Notes under the pieces: generated by a model | Seen by the model: the letters and a program-made list of their open reading frames with translations, nothing else | Told to the model about the DNA's origin: nothing | Database searches by the model: none | In this document: piece after piece, positions 45,952 to 55,597 of the stretch | Layout: each line of letters opens with the position of its first letter | Numbering within the stretch: position 1 is the first letter of the stretch | Position numbers and translations under genes: made by a program | Origin: Alphaproteobacteria bacterium | GTDB taxonomy: Bacteria > Pseudomonadota > Alphaproteobacteria > UBA828 | DNA: 64,000 nt | NCBI GenBank assembly: GCA_011523425.1 | Contig: WTGU01000046.1 | Coordinates: 59,534-123,533, forward strand | Direction: 5' to 3'

Positions 45952-46908
45952 GTGCGCGCGATCTTCTTCGACTGTCCTTCCTTCCTGGCCGATCTCTACG
46001 ACGACGAGCTCCGGGCCATCGTCCCCGATCTGGCGATGACCATCGACGACGTGCCGGGCGACGACGTGGCGGCCTATGTCGGCGATGCGGTCGGCGTGAT
46101 CAACGACCACACCTATCTCTCGGAGGAGATCCTCGCCGCCTGCCGGGCGCTGAAGGTGATCGTCTTCATGGGCACCGGCGCCTCCAGCTATATCGACGTG
46201 GCCGCCGCCGAGCGGCTCGGCATCGAGGTGGGCACCATCAAGGGCTACGGCGACCGCACGGTGGCCGAGCATGCGCTCGCGCTGATGTTCGACTGCGGCC
46301 GCCAGACCGCGCGGATGGACCGCGCTCTCCGCGCCGGCACCTGGCACACGCTGGACAGCGTGGAATTCGCGGGCAAGACCCTCGGCGTGGTCGGCACCGG
46401 CGGCGTCGGCCGCGAAATGGTGCGCCTGGGCGCAGGCCTCGGCATGAACGTCATTGCCTGGAACCGCAGCGGCGTGCCGGCGGATCTCCCCTGCACGGCT
46501 GCGGAGACCCTGGATGCGCTGCTCGCAGACGCCCACGTGGTCTCGCTCCATCTCGGCCTCAACGACGAGACCGAGGGCATGATCGACGCGCGACGGCTCT
46601 CCCTGATGCGGCCCGGCGCGATGCTCGTCAACACCGCGCGCGGCGCGGTCGTCGACGAGGCGGCTCTGGTGGAGGCGCTCGGCGAGGGCAGGCTCCGCGC
46701 CGCCGGGCTCGACGTCTTCGCCGACGAGCCGATCGGCGCCGATCATCCCCTGGCGGCGCTGGAGAACGTCACGCTCACGCCCCACGCCGCGTTCATGACC
46801 GCCGAGGCGTCGTACCGCCTGCTGCGCATGGCGCTGGAGCAGATGCGGGATGCGCTGGAGGGGCTCGGCCTGCCGGCGCCCGACGGGGACTCGGGCACCG
46901 GCCCGTGA
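45952..46908 (+). CDS. D-isomer-specific 2-hydroxyacid dehydrogenase
   Basis: NAD(P)-dependent D-2-hydroxyacid dehydrogenase (318 residues). The Rossmann motif is GVVGTGGVGREMVRLGAGLG (about 145-165). The catalytic set is complete: arginine in LVNTARGAVVDE, glutamate in DVFADEPI and histidine in TLTPHAAFMTAEA. The start is GTG 45952, preceded by GGAGG. Its stop overlaps the following hydantoinase fusion by 4 bp (GTGA), so it probably works on a 2-keto or 2-hydroxy acid linked to that pathway. Confidence 0.88.
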   Translation: MRAIFFDCPSFLADLYDDELRAIVPDLAMTIDDVPGDDVAAYVGDAVGVINDHTYLSEEILAACRALKVIVFMGTGASSYIDVAAAERLGIEVGTIKGYGDRTVAEHALALMFDCGRQTARMDRALRAGTWHTLDSVEFAGKTLGVVGTGGVGREMVRLGAGLGMNVIAWNRSGVPADLPCTAAETLDALLADAHVVSLHLGLNDETEGMIDARRLSLMRPGAMLVNTARGAVVDEAALVEALGEGRLRAAGLDVFADEPIGADHPLAALENVTLTPHAAFMTAEASYRLLRMALEQMRDALEGLGLPAPDGDSGTGP

Positions 46909-49900
46909 GCGAGGCTCCCGGCCGTCGCCGGCTCGGCGTCGATGTCGGCGGCACCTTCACCGACCTGCTGCTGGTCGACCACGCGTCGGGCGCCATGCGC
47001 GTCGCCAAGGTGCCGTCGACGCCCGGGGACCAGTCGGAGGGCTTCATGGCCGGGCTCGCCCGGCTCGGCGAGGCGGTCGGCGGGTGCGAGACGGTCGTGC
47101 ACGGCACCACGGTCGGCACCAACGCCGTGCTGGAGCGCAAGGGGGTGCGCTGCGCGCTGATCACCACCGAGGGCTTCCGCGACACGCTGGAGCTGGGCCG
47201 CCGCACCCGGCCGAACCCGTGGGGCATGGTGGGCCACTTCGAGCCGATCGTGCCGCGCGAGCGCCGCTTCGAGGTGGCGGAGCGGATCGACGCGTCGGGA
47301 GGGGTGGTGACCCCGCTCGACGAGGACGGCGTGCGGGACGCCGCCCGGGCGGCGCGGGCGAGCGGCGCCGAGGCGCTGGTCATCCACTTCATCCACGCCT
47401 ACCTCAATCCCGACCACGAGCGGCAGGCGCGGGCCATCGCCCGCGAGGCCTGGCCCGGCGTCCACATCACGCTGGGCTCCGATATCCTGCGCGAGGTGCG
47501 CGAGTTCGAGCGCGGCAGCACCGCTGCGCTCAACGGCTACATCCAGCCCATCATGACCCGCTATCTCGAACGCATTGCGGCCCGGCTCGAGGCCGAGGCC
47601 GGCGAGGCTCAGCTCCTGGTGATGCAGGGAAACGGGGGCATGATGACCGCCGGAATCGCCGGCGAGAAGGCGGTGCAGACGGTCATGTCGGGGCCGGCCG
47701 CCGGCGTGATCGCCGCGGCCCGGCTCGGTGCCGCCGCCGGCTTCCCCAACCTCATCAGTTGCGACATGGGCGGCACCAGCTTCGACATCGCCATCGTGCG
47801 GGGCGGGGTGCCGGCCACCACGACGGAGAAGGACATCGCCTACGGCATGCCGCTCCGCGTGCCCATGGTGGACATCCAGACCATCGGCGCCGGCGGCGGC
47901 AGCATCGCCCGGGTGGACGCCGGCGGCATCCTGCGGGTGGGTCCCGAGAGCGCCGGCGCGGCGCCGGGGCCGATCTGCTACGGCAGGGGCGGACGCGCGC
48001 CGACCGTGACCGACGCCAACCTGCTGCTCGGCCGCATCGACGCCCGCGCCATCGGCGGGCTGGACCGTGCGCCCGATATCGACGAGGTGCGTCGGATCGT
48101 CCGCGAGAAGATCGGCGAGCCCCTGGGCCTCGACGAGGCGGAGGCCGCGGCTGCGATCGTCGACGTGGTGGACCACCAGATGGCGGGTGCGGCGCGGCTG
48201 GTCTCCGTGGACAAGGGGCACGACCCGCGCGATTTCGCCCTCTTCGCGTTCGGTGGCGCGGGGCCCATGCATGCCGCCGCCATCGCGGCCGAGCTCGGCG
48301 TGCCCCACGTGCTGGTGCCGCGCTTTCCGGGCATCACCTCTGCGCTCGGCTGCGTGCTCGCCGACGTACGCCACGACTTCGTGCGCACCCTGCACCAGCC
48401 GCTGGAGGAGGTGGACGCGGCGGCAGCCGACCGAATCCTGGCGGAGCAGGAGGCCGACGGGCGGGTGCTGCTGGCCGAGGAGGGGGTCACGGTCGCCGCG
48501 GTGGAGATCGAGCACGAAGCGGACCTCTTCTATCGCGGCCAGAGCCACGTCTTCCGCGTGCCGGTCGACGAGGCGGGGTTTTCCGCCGCTGCCGTGCGCG
48601 ATGCCTTCGCGGCGCTCTACCGCGAGCGCTTCGACATCGTGCTGCCGGAGATGCAGCCCGTCCTCGTCAACCTGCGGACGACGGTGCGCGGGATCCGCCC
48701 GCCGCTCGAGCTCACGCTCGCGCCGGAGGAGGAGGGGGCTGCGTCGCTCGAGGCGGCGCTGGTCGAGACCCGGCCCGTCTATTTCGACGGCGCCTGGGTG
48801 GAGACTCCGGTGTACCGGCGCGAGGCGCTGCCGGGGGATGCGGCGATCGAAGGCCCCGCCGTCATCCAGCAGCTCGACACCACGATCCTGGTGGAGCCCG
48901 GCGCGCATGCCCGCGCCGATACCCTCGGCAATCTCGTGCTCACCGTGCCGCGGGCGGCAGAGGAGGCCGGAGAGGCCGGCGCGCGCGATCTCGACCCGGT
49001 CACCCTCGCGGTGATCGAGAGCGGCCTGCAGCAGGTCGCGAGCGAGATGGACCTGGTGCACCAGCGGACTTCGTTCTCGCCGGTGATCTCGGAGGCCTAC
49101 GACCGCTCGAACGGCATCTACGCGCCCGACACCGGCCAGATCATCGCCCAGGGAGAGCTCGGCTTGCCCATCTTCCTCGGCGTCATGCAGTCGACCACCC
49201 AGGCGGTGATCGAGGCGCGCGACGACCTGGAGCCCGGCGACATCGTGCTGGTCAACGACCCCTATTTCGGCGGCACCCATCTGATGGATGTGAAGATGGT
49301 GCGGCCTTTCTTCTATCGCGGCCGGCTCTGGGCCTATCTCTCCAACACCGGCCACTGGCCCGATACCGGCGGCATGGTGCCGGGCGGCTTCCCCTCGCAG
49401 GCGACCGAGATCCAGCAGGAGGGCCTGCGCCTGCCGCCGGTCAAGCTGCACCGGCGCGGCGTGCTCGACGACGACATCCTGCAGATCGTGCTCGCCAACA
49501 TCCGCGTGCCGGAGGAGCGGATCGGCGATATCCGCGCCCAGATCGGCGCGCTGTCCGTGGGCGAGCGGCGGCTCGCCGAGCTTCTCGACAGGCACGGCGA
49601 GGCCACGGTCAACCGCGCCATCGAGGTGCTGAAGGAGCGCTCGGAGCGGCGCATGCGCGCCCACATCGCCTCCATCCCCGATGGCGCGTACGCCTTCTCC
49701 AGCTACATGGATTCCGACGGCGTCGACGACGAGGCGCTGGAAGTGCGCGCCCGGGTGACCGTCGACGGCAGCGACCTCAGCGTCGATCTTGCCGGCTCCA
49801 GCCCGCCCTGCCGCGGGCCGGTGAACTCGGTCTGGGCGACCACGCTGGCCTCGGTCTATTGCGCGATCAAGCACGTCTTCCCCGACGTGCCGATCAACGC

Positions 49901-50675
49901 CGGGTGCTTCCGTCCGATCGCCGTCGCGCCGCCCCACGGCACCTTCCTCTATGCCGAGTACCCCCGGCCGGTCTCGGGCTGCGCCGCCGAGACCGCGCAG
50001 CGGATCATGGAGGCCGTGTTCGGCGCGCTCGGCGAGGCCATGCCGGAGCGCATGTTCGCGGCTCCCGCCGGGACCAGCGGCAACTTCAGCCTCGGCGGCG
50101 ACGACCCGGCCGAGGGTCGCCGCTACGTCATGTACATCTTCTCCGGCGGCGGCTACGGCGGCTGGTGGGAGGGCGACGGGCTCACCAACGGGTGCTCGTC
50201 GGTCGGCATCTCCAAGACCCAGCCGGCGGAGATCCTGGAGCAGCACTACCCCATCCTGTTCGAGGAATACGCGCTGCGCGAGGGTTCCGGCGGTGCCGGC
50301 CGGCACCGGGGCGGGTTCGGCGTGAGCTACCGCGTGCGCCTGCTCAGGGGCGAGGCGAAGGCGTCCTTCATGATGGACCACGGCCGCACCGGCCCCCACG
50401 GCCTCGCCGGCGGCCTGCCCGGCGCCTGCAACCGCATCGAGGTGCGCCGCGGCAACGAGGTCGAGGCGCCGCCGCATCTCTCCAAGGGCGAGGGCTATCA
50501 CCTGGCGCCCGGCGACACGGTCCAGGTGCGGACCCCCGGCGGCGGCGGCCTGGGCGATCCCCGCCTGCGTTCGCGCTCGCGCGTCGCCGCCGACATCGGC
50601 CGCGGCTACCTCTCCGAGGCCGAGGCTGCGCGGGACTACGGCTACGATCCGGGCGCCGACGAGGCGGCGGAGTAA
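46905..50675 (+). CDS. Fused HyuA-HyuB protein, 5-oxoprolinase/hydantoinase family
   Basis: ATP-dependent amidohydrolase of the 5-oxoprolinase/N-methylhydantoinase family, with both subunits in one 1256-residue chain. Residues 1-about 685 form HyuA: the ASKHA nucleotide-binding signature LGVDVGGTFTDLLLVD near residue 10, and CDMGGTSFDIAI. Residues about 695-1256 form HyuB (LDPVTLAVIESGLQQVASEM at its start, LVNDPYFGGTHLMDVKMV and RTPGGGGLGDPR near the end). The substrate could be 5-oxoproline, a hydantoin or another lactam. The start is GTG 46905, overlapping the dehydrogenase stop. Confidence 0.87.
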   Translation: MSEAPGRRRLGVDVGGTFTDLLLVDHASGAMRVAKVPSTPGDQSEGFMAGLARLGEAVGGCETVVHGTTVGTNAVLERKGVRCALITTEGFRDTLELGRRTRPNPWGMVGHFEPIVPRERRFEVAERIDASGGVVTPLDEDGVRDAARAARASGAEALVIHFIHAYLNPDHERQARAIAREAWPGVHITLGSDILREVREFERGSTAALNGYIQPIMTRYLERIAARLEAEAGEAQLLVMQGNGGMMTAGIAGEKAVQTVMSGPAAGVIAAARLGAAAGFPNLISCDMGGTSFDIAIVRGGVPATTTEKDIAYGMPLRVPMVDIQTIGAGGGSIARVDAGGILRVGPESAGAAPGPICYGRGGRAPTVTDANLLLGRIDARAIGGLDRAPDIDEVRRIVREKIGEPLGLDEAEAAAAIVDVVDHQMAGAARLVSVDKGHDPRDFALFAFGGAGPMHAAAIAAELGVPHVLVPRFPGITSALGCVLADVRHDFVRTLHQPLEEVDAAAADRILAEQEADGRVLLAEEGVTVAAVEIEHEADLFYRGQSHVFRVPVDEAGFSAAAVRDAFAALYRERFDIVLPEMQPVLVNLRTTVRGIRPPLELTLAPEEEGAASLEAALVETRPVYFDGAWVETPVYRREALPGDAAIEGPAVIQQLDTTILVEPGAHARADTLGNLVLTVPRAAEEAGEAGARDLDPVTLAVIESGLQQVASEMDLVHQRTSFSPVISEAYDRSNGIYAPDTGQIIAQGELGLPIFLGVMQSTTQAVIEARDDLEPGDIVLVNDPYFGGTHLMDVKMVRPFFYRGRLWAYLSNTGHWPDTGGMVPGGFPSQATEIQQEGLRLPPVKLHRRGVLDDDILQIVLANIRVPEERIGDIRAQIGALSVGERRLAELLDRHGEATVNRAIEVLKERSERRMRAHIASIPDGAYAFSSYMDSDGVDDEALEVRARVTVDGSDLSVDLAGSSPPCRGPVNSVWATTLASVYCAIKHVFPDVPINAGCFRPIAVAPPHGTFLYAEYPRPVSGCAAETAQRIMEAVFGALGEAMPERMFAAPAGTSGNFSLGGDDPAEGRRYVMYIFSGGGYGGWWEGDGLTNGCSSVGISKTQPAEILEQHYPILFEEYALREGSGGAGRHRGGFGVSYRVRLLRGEAKASFMMDHGRTGPHGLAGGLPGACNRIEVRRGNEVEAPPHLSKGEGYHLAPGDTVQVRTPGGGGLGDPRLRSRSRVAADIGRGYLSEAEAARDYGYDPGADEAAE

Positions 50676-50791
50676 GCCCGCACGAGACCGTCGCCCCGCG
50701 CGCCCTGCCGTTGACTCATGCGCCCCTTCTCTCCACACTCCGGCGGCTTGTCGAGGGCCGGCGCGACGAGCCGGACGCGGAGGGGAGACGC

Positions 50792-51007
50792 ATGCGCTTT
50801 TCGGACAACGGGTATTACATCGAGCGCTATGTGAAGTGTGACAATTGCGGGGTGCTCATCTACGACGAGGGCATCGCCGCCGCCGTCAAGGGCAAGGACC
50901 AGCTCTTCTGCTCGGACTGGTGCGTCCAGTGGTTCACGGCGCGGGCCGACGGCGTCGAGCAGCCGCGCATCCCGCTGCCGAAGCAGGGCATTCACGAGAC
51001 AGGCTGA
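50792..51007 (+). CDS. Small four-cysteine (zinc-ribbon-like) protein
   Basis: A 71-residue protein with Cys16-x2-Cys19 (KCDNCG) and Cys40-x3-Cys44 (FCSDWC), a spacing suited to one bound zinc. There is no transmembrane helix or signal. It starts at ATG 50792 after the ribosome binding site AGGGGAG and lies between the fused HyuAB gene and the separate HyuA gene, 57 bp before the latter. Some Hyu-related carboxylases (acetone and acetophenone carboxylase) have a small zinc subunit, so this may be a subunit of the split enzyme. I do not recognise the family firmly. Confidence 0.72.
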   Translation: MRFSDNGYYIERYVKCDNCGVLIYDEGIAAAVKGKDQLFCSDWCVQWFTARADGVEQPRIPLPKQGIHETG

Positions 51008-51064
51008 GGGCGCGGCGGCGAACGTCACCCTCACTCGATCGGCCGGCCGGAAGGGCGGAGCAGC

Positions 51065-53104
51065 ATGAGCGATCTGGTCGGGATCGACGTGGGCGGCACC
51101 TTCACGGACTTCGTCCGCTACGATCCCGAGACCCAGGCGGTCGACGTCTGGAAGACGCTGTCGACCCCTGCCGATCCCATCGAGGGGATCGTCGGCGGGC
51201 TCGACCGCTCCGGCAATACCGGCGCCATCGGCAACATCCGCTTCGGCACCACCATCGCCACCAACGCGATCCTCGAGCGCAAGGGCGCTACCGTCGCCTA
51301 CCTCACCACCACCGGCTTTCGCGACGTGCCCTTCATCCAGCGGGGCAAGCGCAAGAGCCACTACGACATCACCTGGATCAAGGCCAAGCCGCTGGTGAAG
51401 CGGCGCCACTGCTACGAGGTGGACGAGCGGATTCTGGCGCGGGGCGAGGTCTACCGCGCGCTCGATGCCGAGCGCGTCCGCGCCATCGCCCGCGCGATCA
51501 AGACCCAAGGCGGGGTCGAGGCGGTCGCCATCAACTTCCTCTTCTCCTTCGTGACGCCCGACCACGAGCGCGAGGCGCGGGCGATATTCGCGGAGGAATG
51601 CCCGGAGCTCCCGGTCAGCATCTCCTACGAGGTGCTGCCCAAGTGGAAGGAGTTCGAGCGCTCGTCGACCACCATCACCGACGCCTACATCAAGCCCGTC
51701 GTGAGCCGTCATCTGGGCACCATGCGGGCGCGGCTGGACGAGAAGGGCATCACCCGCCAGGTCGCCGCGATCAAGTCCAACGGCGGCGAGATGACCCTCG
51801 AGGAAGCCTCCCGGCACCCCATCCAGATGACCCTCTCGGGTCCCACGGGCGGCGTGGTCGGCGCCAAGCAGATCGCCCGCAGCGTCGGCGTGGATCATCT
51901 CGTTACCCTCGACATGGGCGGCACGTCGACCGACGTCTCCACCGTGGTCGGCGGCAACGAGAGCTTCACCACCAGCTTCGAGATCGAGTTCGGCCTGCCG
52001 ATCCAGATTCCCATGATCGACATCCGCACCATGGGCGCGGGCGGCGGCTCGCTGGCCTGGATCGACAAGGGCGGCATGCTGCGCGTAGGCCCGGAGAGCG
52101 CCGGCGCCAATCCGGGCCCCGCCTGCTACAGCCTCGGCGGCACGCAGGCGACGGCGACCGACGCCAACCTCGCGCTCGGCCGCATCAACCCGGCCAACTT
52201 CCTCGGCGGCGCCATGGCGCTCGATGCGGGTGCGGCGGCGGCGGCGATCTCCCGCGTTGCGGATGCGATCGGCAAGCCGGTCGAGGAGACCGCGCTCGCC
52301 ATGGTGCAGATCGCCAACAACAACATGATAGGCGCGCTGCGCTCGGTGCTGACCGAGCGCGGCCTCGACCCGCGCGACTTCACCCTGCTGGCCTTCGGCG
52401 GCGCCGGCCCGGTCCATGTCGCCGACCTCATGGTCAACGCCAATATCCCGAGCGGCATCGTGCCCAACCATCCGGGGCAGTTCTCGGCCTTCGGCTTCCT
52501 GATGACCGATGCCCGCGTCGATCTGGAGCGGACGGCGCAGATGACGTCCGCCGCCTTCGACCAGGACCATGCCAACCGCGTGCTCTCCGACCTGATCGGC
52601 GAGGGCGTCGCCGCGCTGGAAGAGCAGGGCTACACCAGAAACATCGAGATCCACCGTTCGCTGGAGATGCGCTATCTCGGCCAGAACCACGAGCTCGACG
52701 TGCCCGTCGCCTTCGATCGCTTCGACGAGAGTACGCTGCCGGGGCTGTGGGAGGCCTTCCACCGGGCGCACCGGGATCGCTTCAATTTCGACATTCCGGG
52801 CGAGAAGATCGAGATGACCTCGGTCAAGGTCACCGCGGTCTCGGTGACCGACAAGCCCACGCTTGCGGAGATCGGCGAGGCGGCCGGCGAGCCCGTGCCG
52901 GCGGCGACGCGGCGGGTGCTCTTCGAGGAGGGCTGGGAGGAGACTCCGGTCCACGACCGGGCCGCGCTCCGTCACGGGCATCGCTTCGAAGGCCCCGTGC
53001 TGATCGAGGAGCCCGCCTCGGTCACCGTCATCCGCCCGGGCCAGCCGGTGCGGATCGACCGCTACGGCAATATTCTGGTCGGCGAGATCGCGCGCCAGAA
53101 CTGA
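51065..53104 (+). CDS. Hydantoinase/oxoprolinase family protein, HyuA-type subunit
   Basis: ATP-binding alpha-type subunit (679 residues) of a hydantoinase/oxoprolinase/carboxylase family enzyme. The nucleotide-binding start is VGIDVGGTFTDFVRYD (residues 4-19); further on are GTTIATNAILERKG, LDMGGTSTDVSTVVGG and the central GAGGGSLAWIDKGGMLRVGP. It is distinct from the HyuA half of the upstream fusion. It is followed after 41 bp by its HyuB partner. Substrate candidates are N-methylhydantoin-like compounds, lactams or ketones for carboxylation. Confidence 0.87.
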   Translation: MSDLVGIDVGGTFTDFVRYDPETQAVDVWKTLSTPADPIEGIVGGLDRSGNTGAIGNIRFGTTIATNAILERKGATVAYLTTTGFRDVPFIQRGKRKSHYDITWIKAKPLVKRRHCYEVDERILARGEVYRALDAERVRAIARAIKTQGGVEAVAINFLFSFVTPDHEREARAIFAEECPELPVSISYEVLPKWKEFERSSTTITDAYIKPVVSRHLGTMRARLDEKGITRQVAAIKSNGGEMTLEEASRHPIQMTLSGPTGGVVGAKQIARSVGVDHLVTLDMGGTSTDVSTVVGGNESFTTSFEIEFGLPIQIPMIDIRTMGAGGGSLAWIDKGGMLRVGPESAGANPGPACYSLGGTQATATDANLALGRINPANFLGGAMALDAGAAAAAISRVADAIGKPVEETALAMVQIANNNMIGALRSVLTERGLDPRDFTLLAFGGAGPVHVADLMVNANIPSGIVPNHPGQFSAFGFLMTDARVDLERTAQMTSAAFDQDHANRVLSDLIGEGVAALEEQGYTRNIEIHRSLEMRYLGQNHELDVPVAFDRFDESTLPGLWEAFHRAHRDRFNFDIPGEKIEMTSVKVTAVSVTDKPTLAEIGEAAGEPVPAATRRVLFEEGWEETPVHDRAALRHGHRFEGPVLIEEPASVTVIRPGQPVRIDRYGNILVGEIARQN

Positions 53105-53145
53105 CCCCCAGCTCGGGTCCGCGCGCGGGAGGAAAGGAAGCCGTC

Positions 53146-54885
53146 ATGGACATGGTCACGATGAACATCATCGAATCCGCCATCGTCGCGATCTGCCGCG
53201 AAATGGGCGTCAACGTGCAGAAGACCGCCTATTCGACGATCTTTTCCGAAGCCGAGGACTTCACCTGCGCGCTCGCCAACGCCGAAGGCGAGATGATCGC
53301 CGTCGGCGAGTTCTGCCCGGCGCAGATCGGCGGCGTGCCGCTGCTCGTGCGCTCCATGGTGAAGGAGATCTCGCTCGACGAGATCGACGAGGGCGACGTG
53401 ATCGTGCACAACGACCCCTACCGCGGCGGCCTGCACACGCCCGAGCACACCATGTTCAAGCCGATCTTCGTCGATGGCGAGCTGATGGGCTTCGCCGTCG
53501 CCATCGGGCACTTCGTCGAGACCGGCGGCATGGTGCCCGGCGGCTTCCCCGGCGAGGCCACCGAGATCTTCCACGAGGGCCTGCGCGTGCCCCCGGTCAA
53601 GATCAAGAAGCGCGGCGAGGACGTGGTCGAGGTCTGGAAGCTGATGCTCGCCAACGTCCGCACCCCGCGCCAGAACTACGGCGACATTCGCGCGCTGATC
53701 TCCGCCGTCGACCTCGGCGAGGCGCGGATGAAGGAGCTGATCGGCAAGTACGGCCGCGAGACCTTCCGCCGCACCGTCACCGACCTCATGGACTACTCCG
53801 AAGCCCGCATGCGGGCCGAGATCGGGGCCTTCCCCGACGGCTGCTATCGCTTCGAGGACGGGATGGAGGACGACGGCATCGAGGAGAAGGAGTTCACCAT
53901 CCGCTGCGCCGTCCATGTCCAGGGCGACGAGGTGGTGATCGACTACACCGGCTCCTCGCCCCAGGCGCTCGGCCCGATCAACGCCACCCTCGGCGTCGCC
54001 TGGTCGGCCTCCTACAACGCCATGCTGCACCTGACCGACCAGACGATCCCGAAGAACTCGGGCTGCTTCCGCCCGATCCGGGTGATCGCGCCGGCCGGCA
54101 CTCTGATGAACGTGGACTATCCGGGCTCCGAGGTGGGCGGCAACACCGAGACCCATCCCCTCATCGTCGCCATCATCCTGGGCGCGATGGCGCCGGCGGC
54201 GCCCGACCGCGTCATGGCCTCCGAAGGCACCACCCACGGCTGCTTCGTCTTCGGCGGCTACGATGCGCGCAACGACGAGCCCATCGGCGCGTTCGACTTC
54301 TCCTATGTCGGCTACGGCGGGCGCAGCTTCGCCGACGGCAACGACGCCACCGATTCGATCAACGGCAATTGCGCCAATACGCCGACCGAGGTGTTCGAGA
54401 CGCGCTTTCCGTGGATCGTCGAGGAATATGCGCTGCGCCAGGATTCGGCCGGCGCCGGCGCTCACCGGGGCGGCCTGAGCATCTCCAAGACCATGCTCTG
54501 CACCGGCGACGTGATGATCAGCCAGATGACCAACAAGCACAAGAAGGTCGCCTGGGGGCTCAACGGCGGCGGCTCCGGCATTCCGGGCGCGACGCTCTAC
54601 CAGAAGGAGGGCGCCAACCGCTGGACGACGGTGGGCGAGGCTTTCGGCAAGATTTCCACCAGCAAGTACTCGAACGTCCCGATCCGCCCCGGCGAGCGGG
54701 TCTCGGTCAAGGCGCCGGGAGGCGGCGGCTACGGCGAGCCGCGCGAGCGCGATCCCCGCGCCGTGGTGGAGGACGTGCTCGAAGGCTATGTCAGCGCGGA
54801 GGCGGCGGCGCGGGACTACGGCTACGAATCGTCGTGGATCGCCCGCTACGGCACCGATGCCCCGCTGCCGGAAGCCGCCGAATAG
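53146..54885 (+). CDS. Hydantoinase B family protein, HyuB-type subunit
   Basis: Beta-type subunit (579 residues) partnering the preceding gene. It starts with the HyuB helix MNIIESAIVAICREMGVNVQ and has VIVHNDPYRGGLHTPEH (about 85-101), the GGMVPGGFPGEATEIFHEG loop (about 126-144) and the C-terminal VSVKAPGGGGYGEPRERDP. The ATG at 53146 has a strong GGAGGAAAGGA ribosome binding site. It is the last gene of the Hyu block; phaR begins 25 bp later. Confidence 0.87.
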   Translation: MDMVTMNIIESAIVAICREMGVNVQKTAYSTIFSEAEDFTCALANAEGEMIAVGEFCPAQIGGVPLLVRSMVKEISLDEIDEGDVIVHNDPYRGGLHTPEHTMFKPIFVDGELMGFAVAIGHFVETGGMVPGGFPGEATEIFHEGLRVPPVKIKKRGEDVVEVWKLMLANVRTPRQNYGDIRALISAVDLGEARMKELIGKYGRETFRRTVTDLMDYSEARMRAEIGAFPDGCYRFEDGMEDDGIEEKEFTIRCAVHVQGDEVVIDYTGSSPQALGPINATLGVAWSASYNAMLHLTDQTIPKNSGCFRPIRVIAPAGTLMNVDYPGSEVGGNTETHPLIVAIILGAMAPAAPDRVMASEGTTHGCFVFGGYDARNDEPIGAFDFSYVGYGGRSFADGNDATDSINGNCANTPTEVFETRFPWIVEEYALRQDSAGAGAHRGGLSISKTMLCTGDVMISQMTNKHKKVAWGLNGGGSGIPGATLYQKEGANRWTTVGEAFGKISTSKYSNVPIRPGERVSVKAPGGGGYGEPRERDPRAVVEDVLEGYVSAEAAARDYGYESSWIARYGTDAPLPEAAE

Positions 54886-54910
54886 GGTAGCCCGGACGGG
54901 GGCGGGCGAG

Positions 54911-55564
54911 ATGGTCGAGAGCGACGGGGCCGGTCAGGCCTCGGCGGATACCGTCACCATCAAGAAGTACGCCAACCGGCGGCTCTACAACACCGCCACC
55001 AGCAGCTACGTGACCCTCGATACGCTCTGCGACATGGTGAGGAACGGCGACGACTTCGTCGTGGTGGACGCGAAGTCCGGCGACGACATCACCCGCCAGG
55101 TGCTGACCCAGATCATCGTCGAGCAGGAGGCCAAGGGGCAGAACATGCTGCCCCTCAGCTTTCTGCGGCAGTTGATCCAGCTCTACGGCGACAACGTCCA
55201 GGCGTTCGTTCCGCGCTATCTCGAGCTCACCATGGAGACGTTCGCGCGCAACCAGGGCGATATCCGCGCGCGGATGAACGATGCGTTCGGCGGCATGCTG
55301 CCGGTCGAGGACCTCGAGGCCATGACCGAGCGCAACGTCCAGTTGATGAAGCGCACCATGGAGATGTTCTCGGGCGTCCCGGCCGGGCAGGCGGGCGCGG
55401 CGCCGAATGCCGCCTCGGGCAGCGATGCGGGCGGCGACACGGACGGTGACACCGGCGGCGACGGGGCGGCCGATGTCGGCGCCGTCATGGACAGGCTCGA
55501 CAAGATGCAGCAGCAGCTCGACGCCCTCAGCGGCCGCGGCCGGAAGGACGCCGACGACGGCTGA
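54911..55564 (+). CDS. phaR: Polyhydroxyalkanoate synthesis repressor PhaR
   Basis: PhaR is a DNA- and polyester-binding regulator that controls phasin and PHA synthesis. The 217-residue product has the PHB_acc_N domain (about 15-75, with IKKYANRRLYNTATSSYVTL and LCDMVRNGDDFVVVDAKSGD) and a PHB accumulation-regulatory domain (about 80-125, with LPLSFLRQLIQLYGDNVQAF). A Gly/Asp-rich linker leads to a short C-terminal predicted coiled coil. No pha biosynthesis genes are in the window. The start is ATG 54911. Confidence 0.92.
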   Translation: MVESDGAGQASADTVTIKKYANRRLYNTATSSYVTLDTLCDMVRNGDDFVVVDAKSGDDITRQVLTQIIVEQEAKGQNMLPLSFLRQLIQLYGDNVQAFVPRYLELTMETFARNQGDIRARMNDAFGGMLPVEDLEAMTERNVQLMKRTMEMFSGVPAGQAGAAPNAASGSDAGGDTDGDTGGDGAADVGAVMDRLDKMQQQLDALSGRGRKDADDG

Positions 55565-55597
55565 GGGCGCGGCTCGTCCGAAGGAACGGGGAGAGGC

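Noticed and set aside
50792..54885. Acetone carboxylase (acxABC)
   Set aside because: The order and sizes differ: the small protein has only 71 residues, well below the gamma subunit of acetone carboxylase, and HyuA/HyuB are of the general hydantoinase type.
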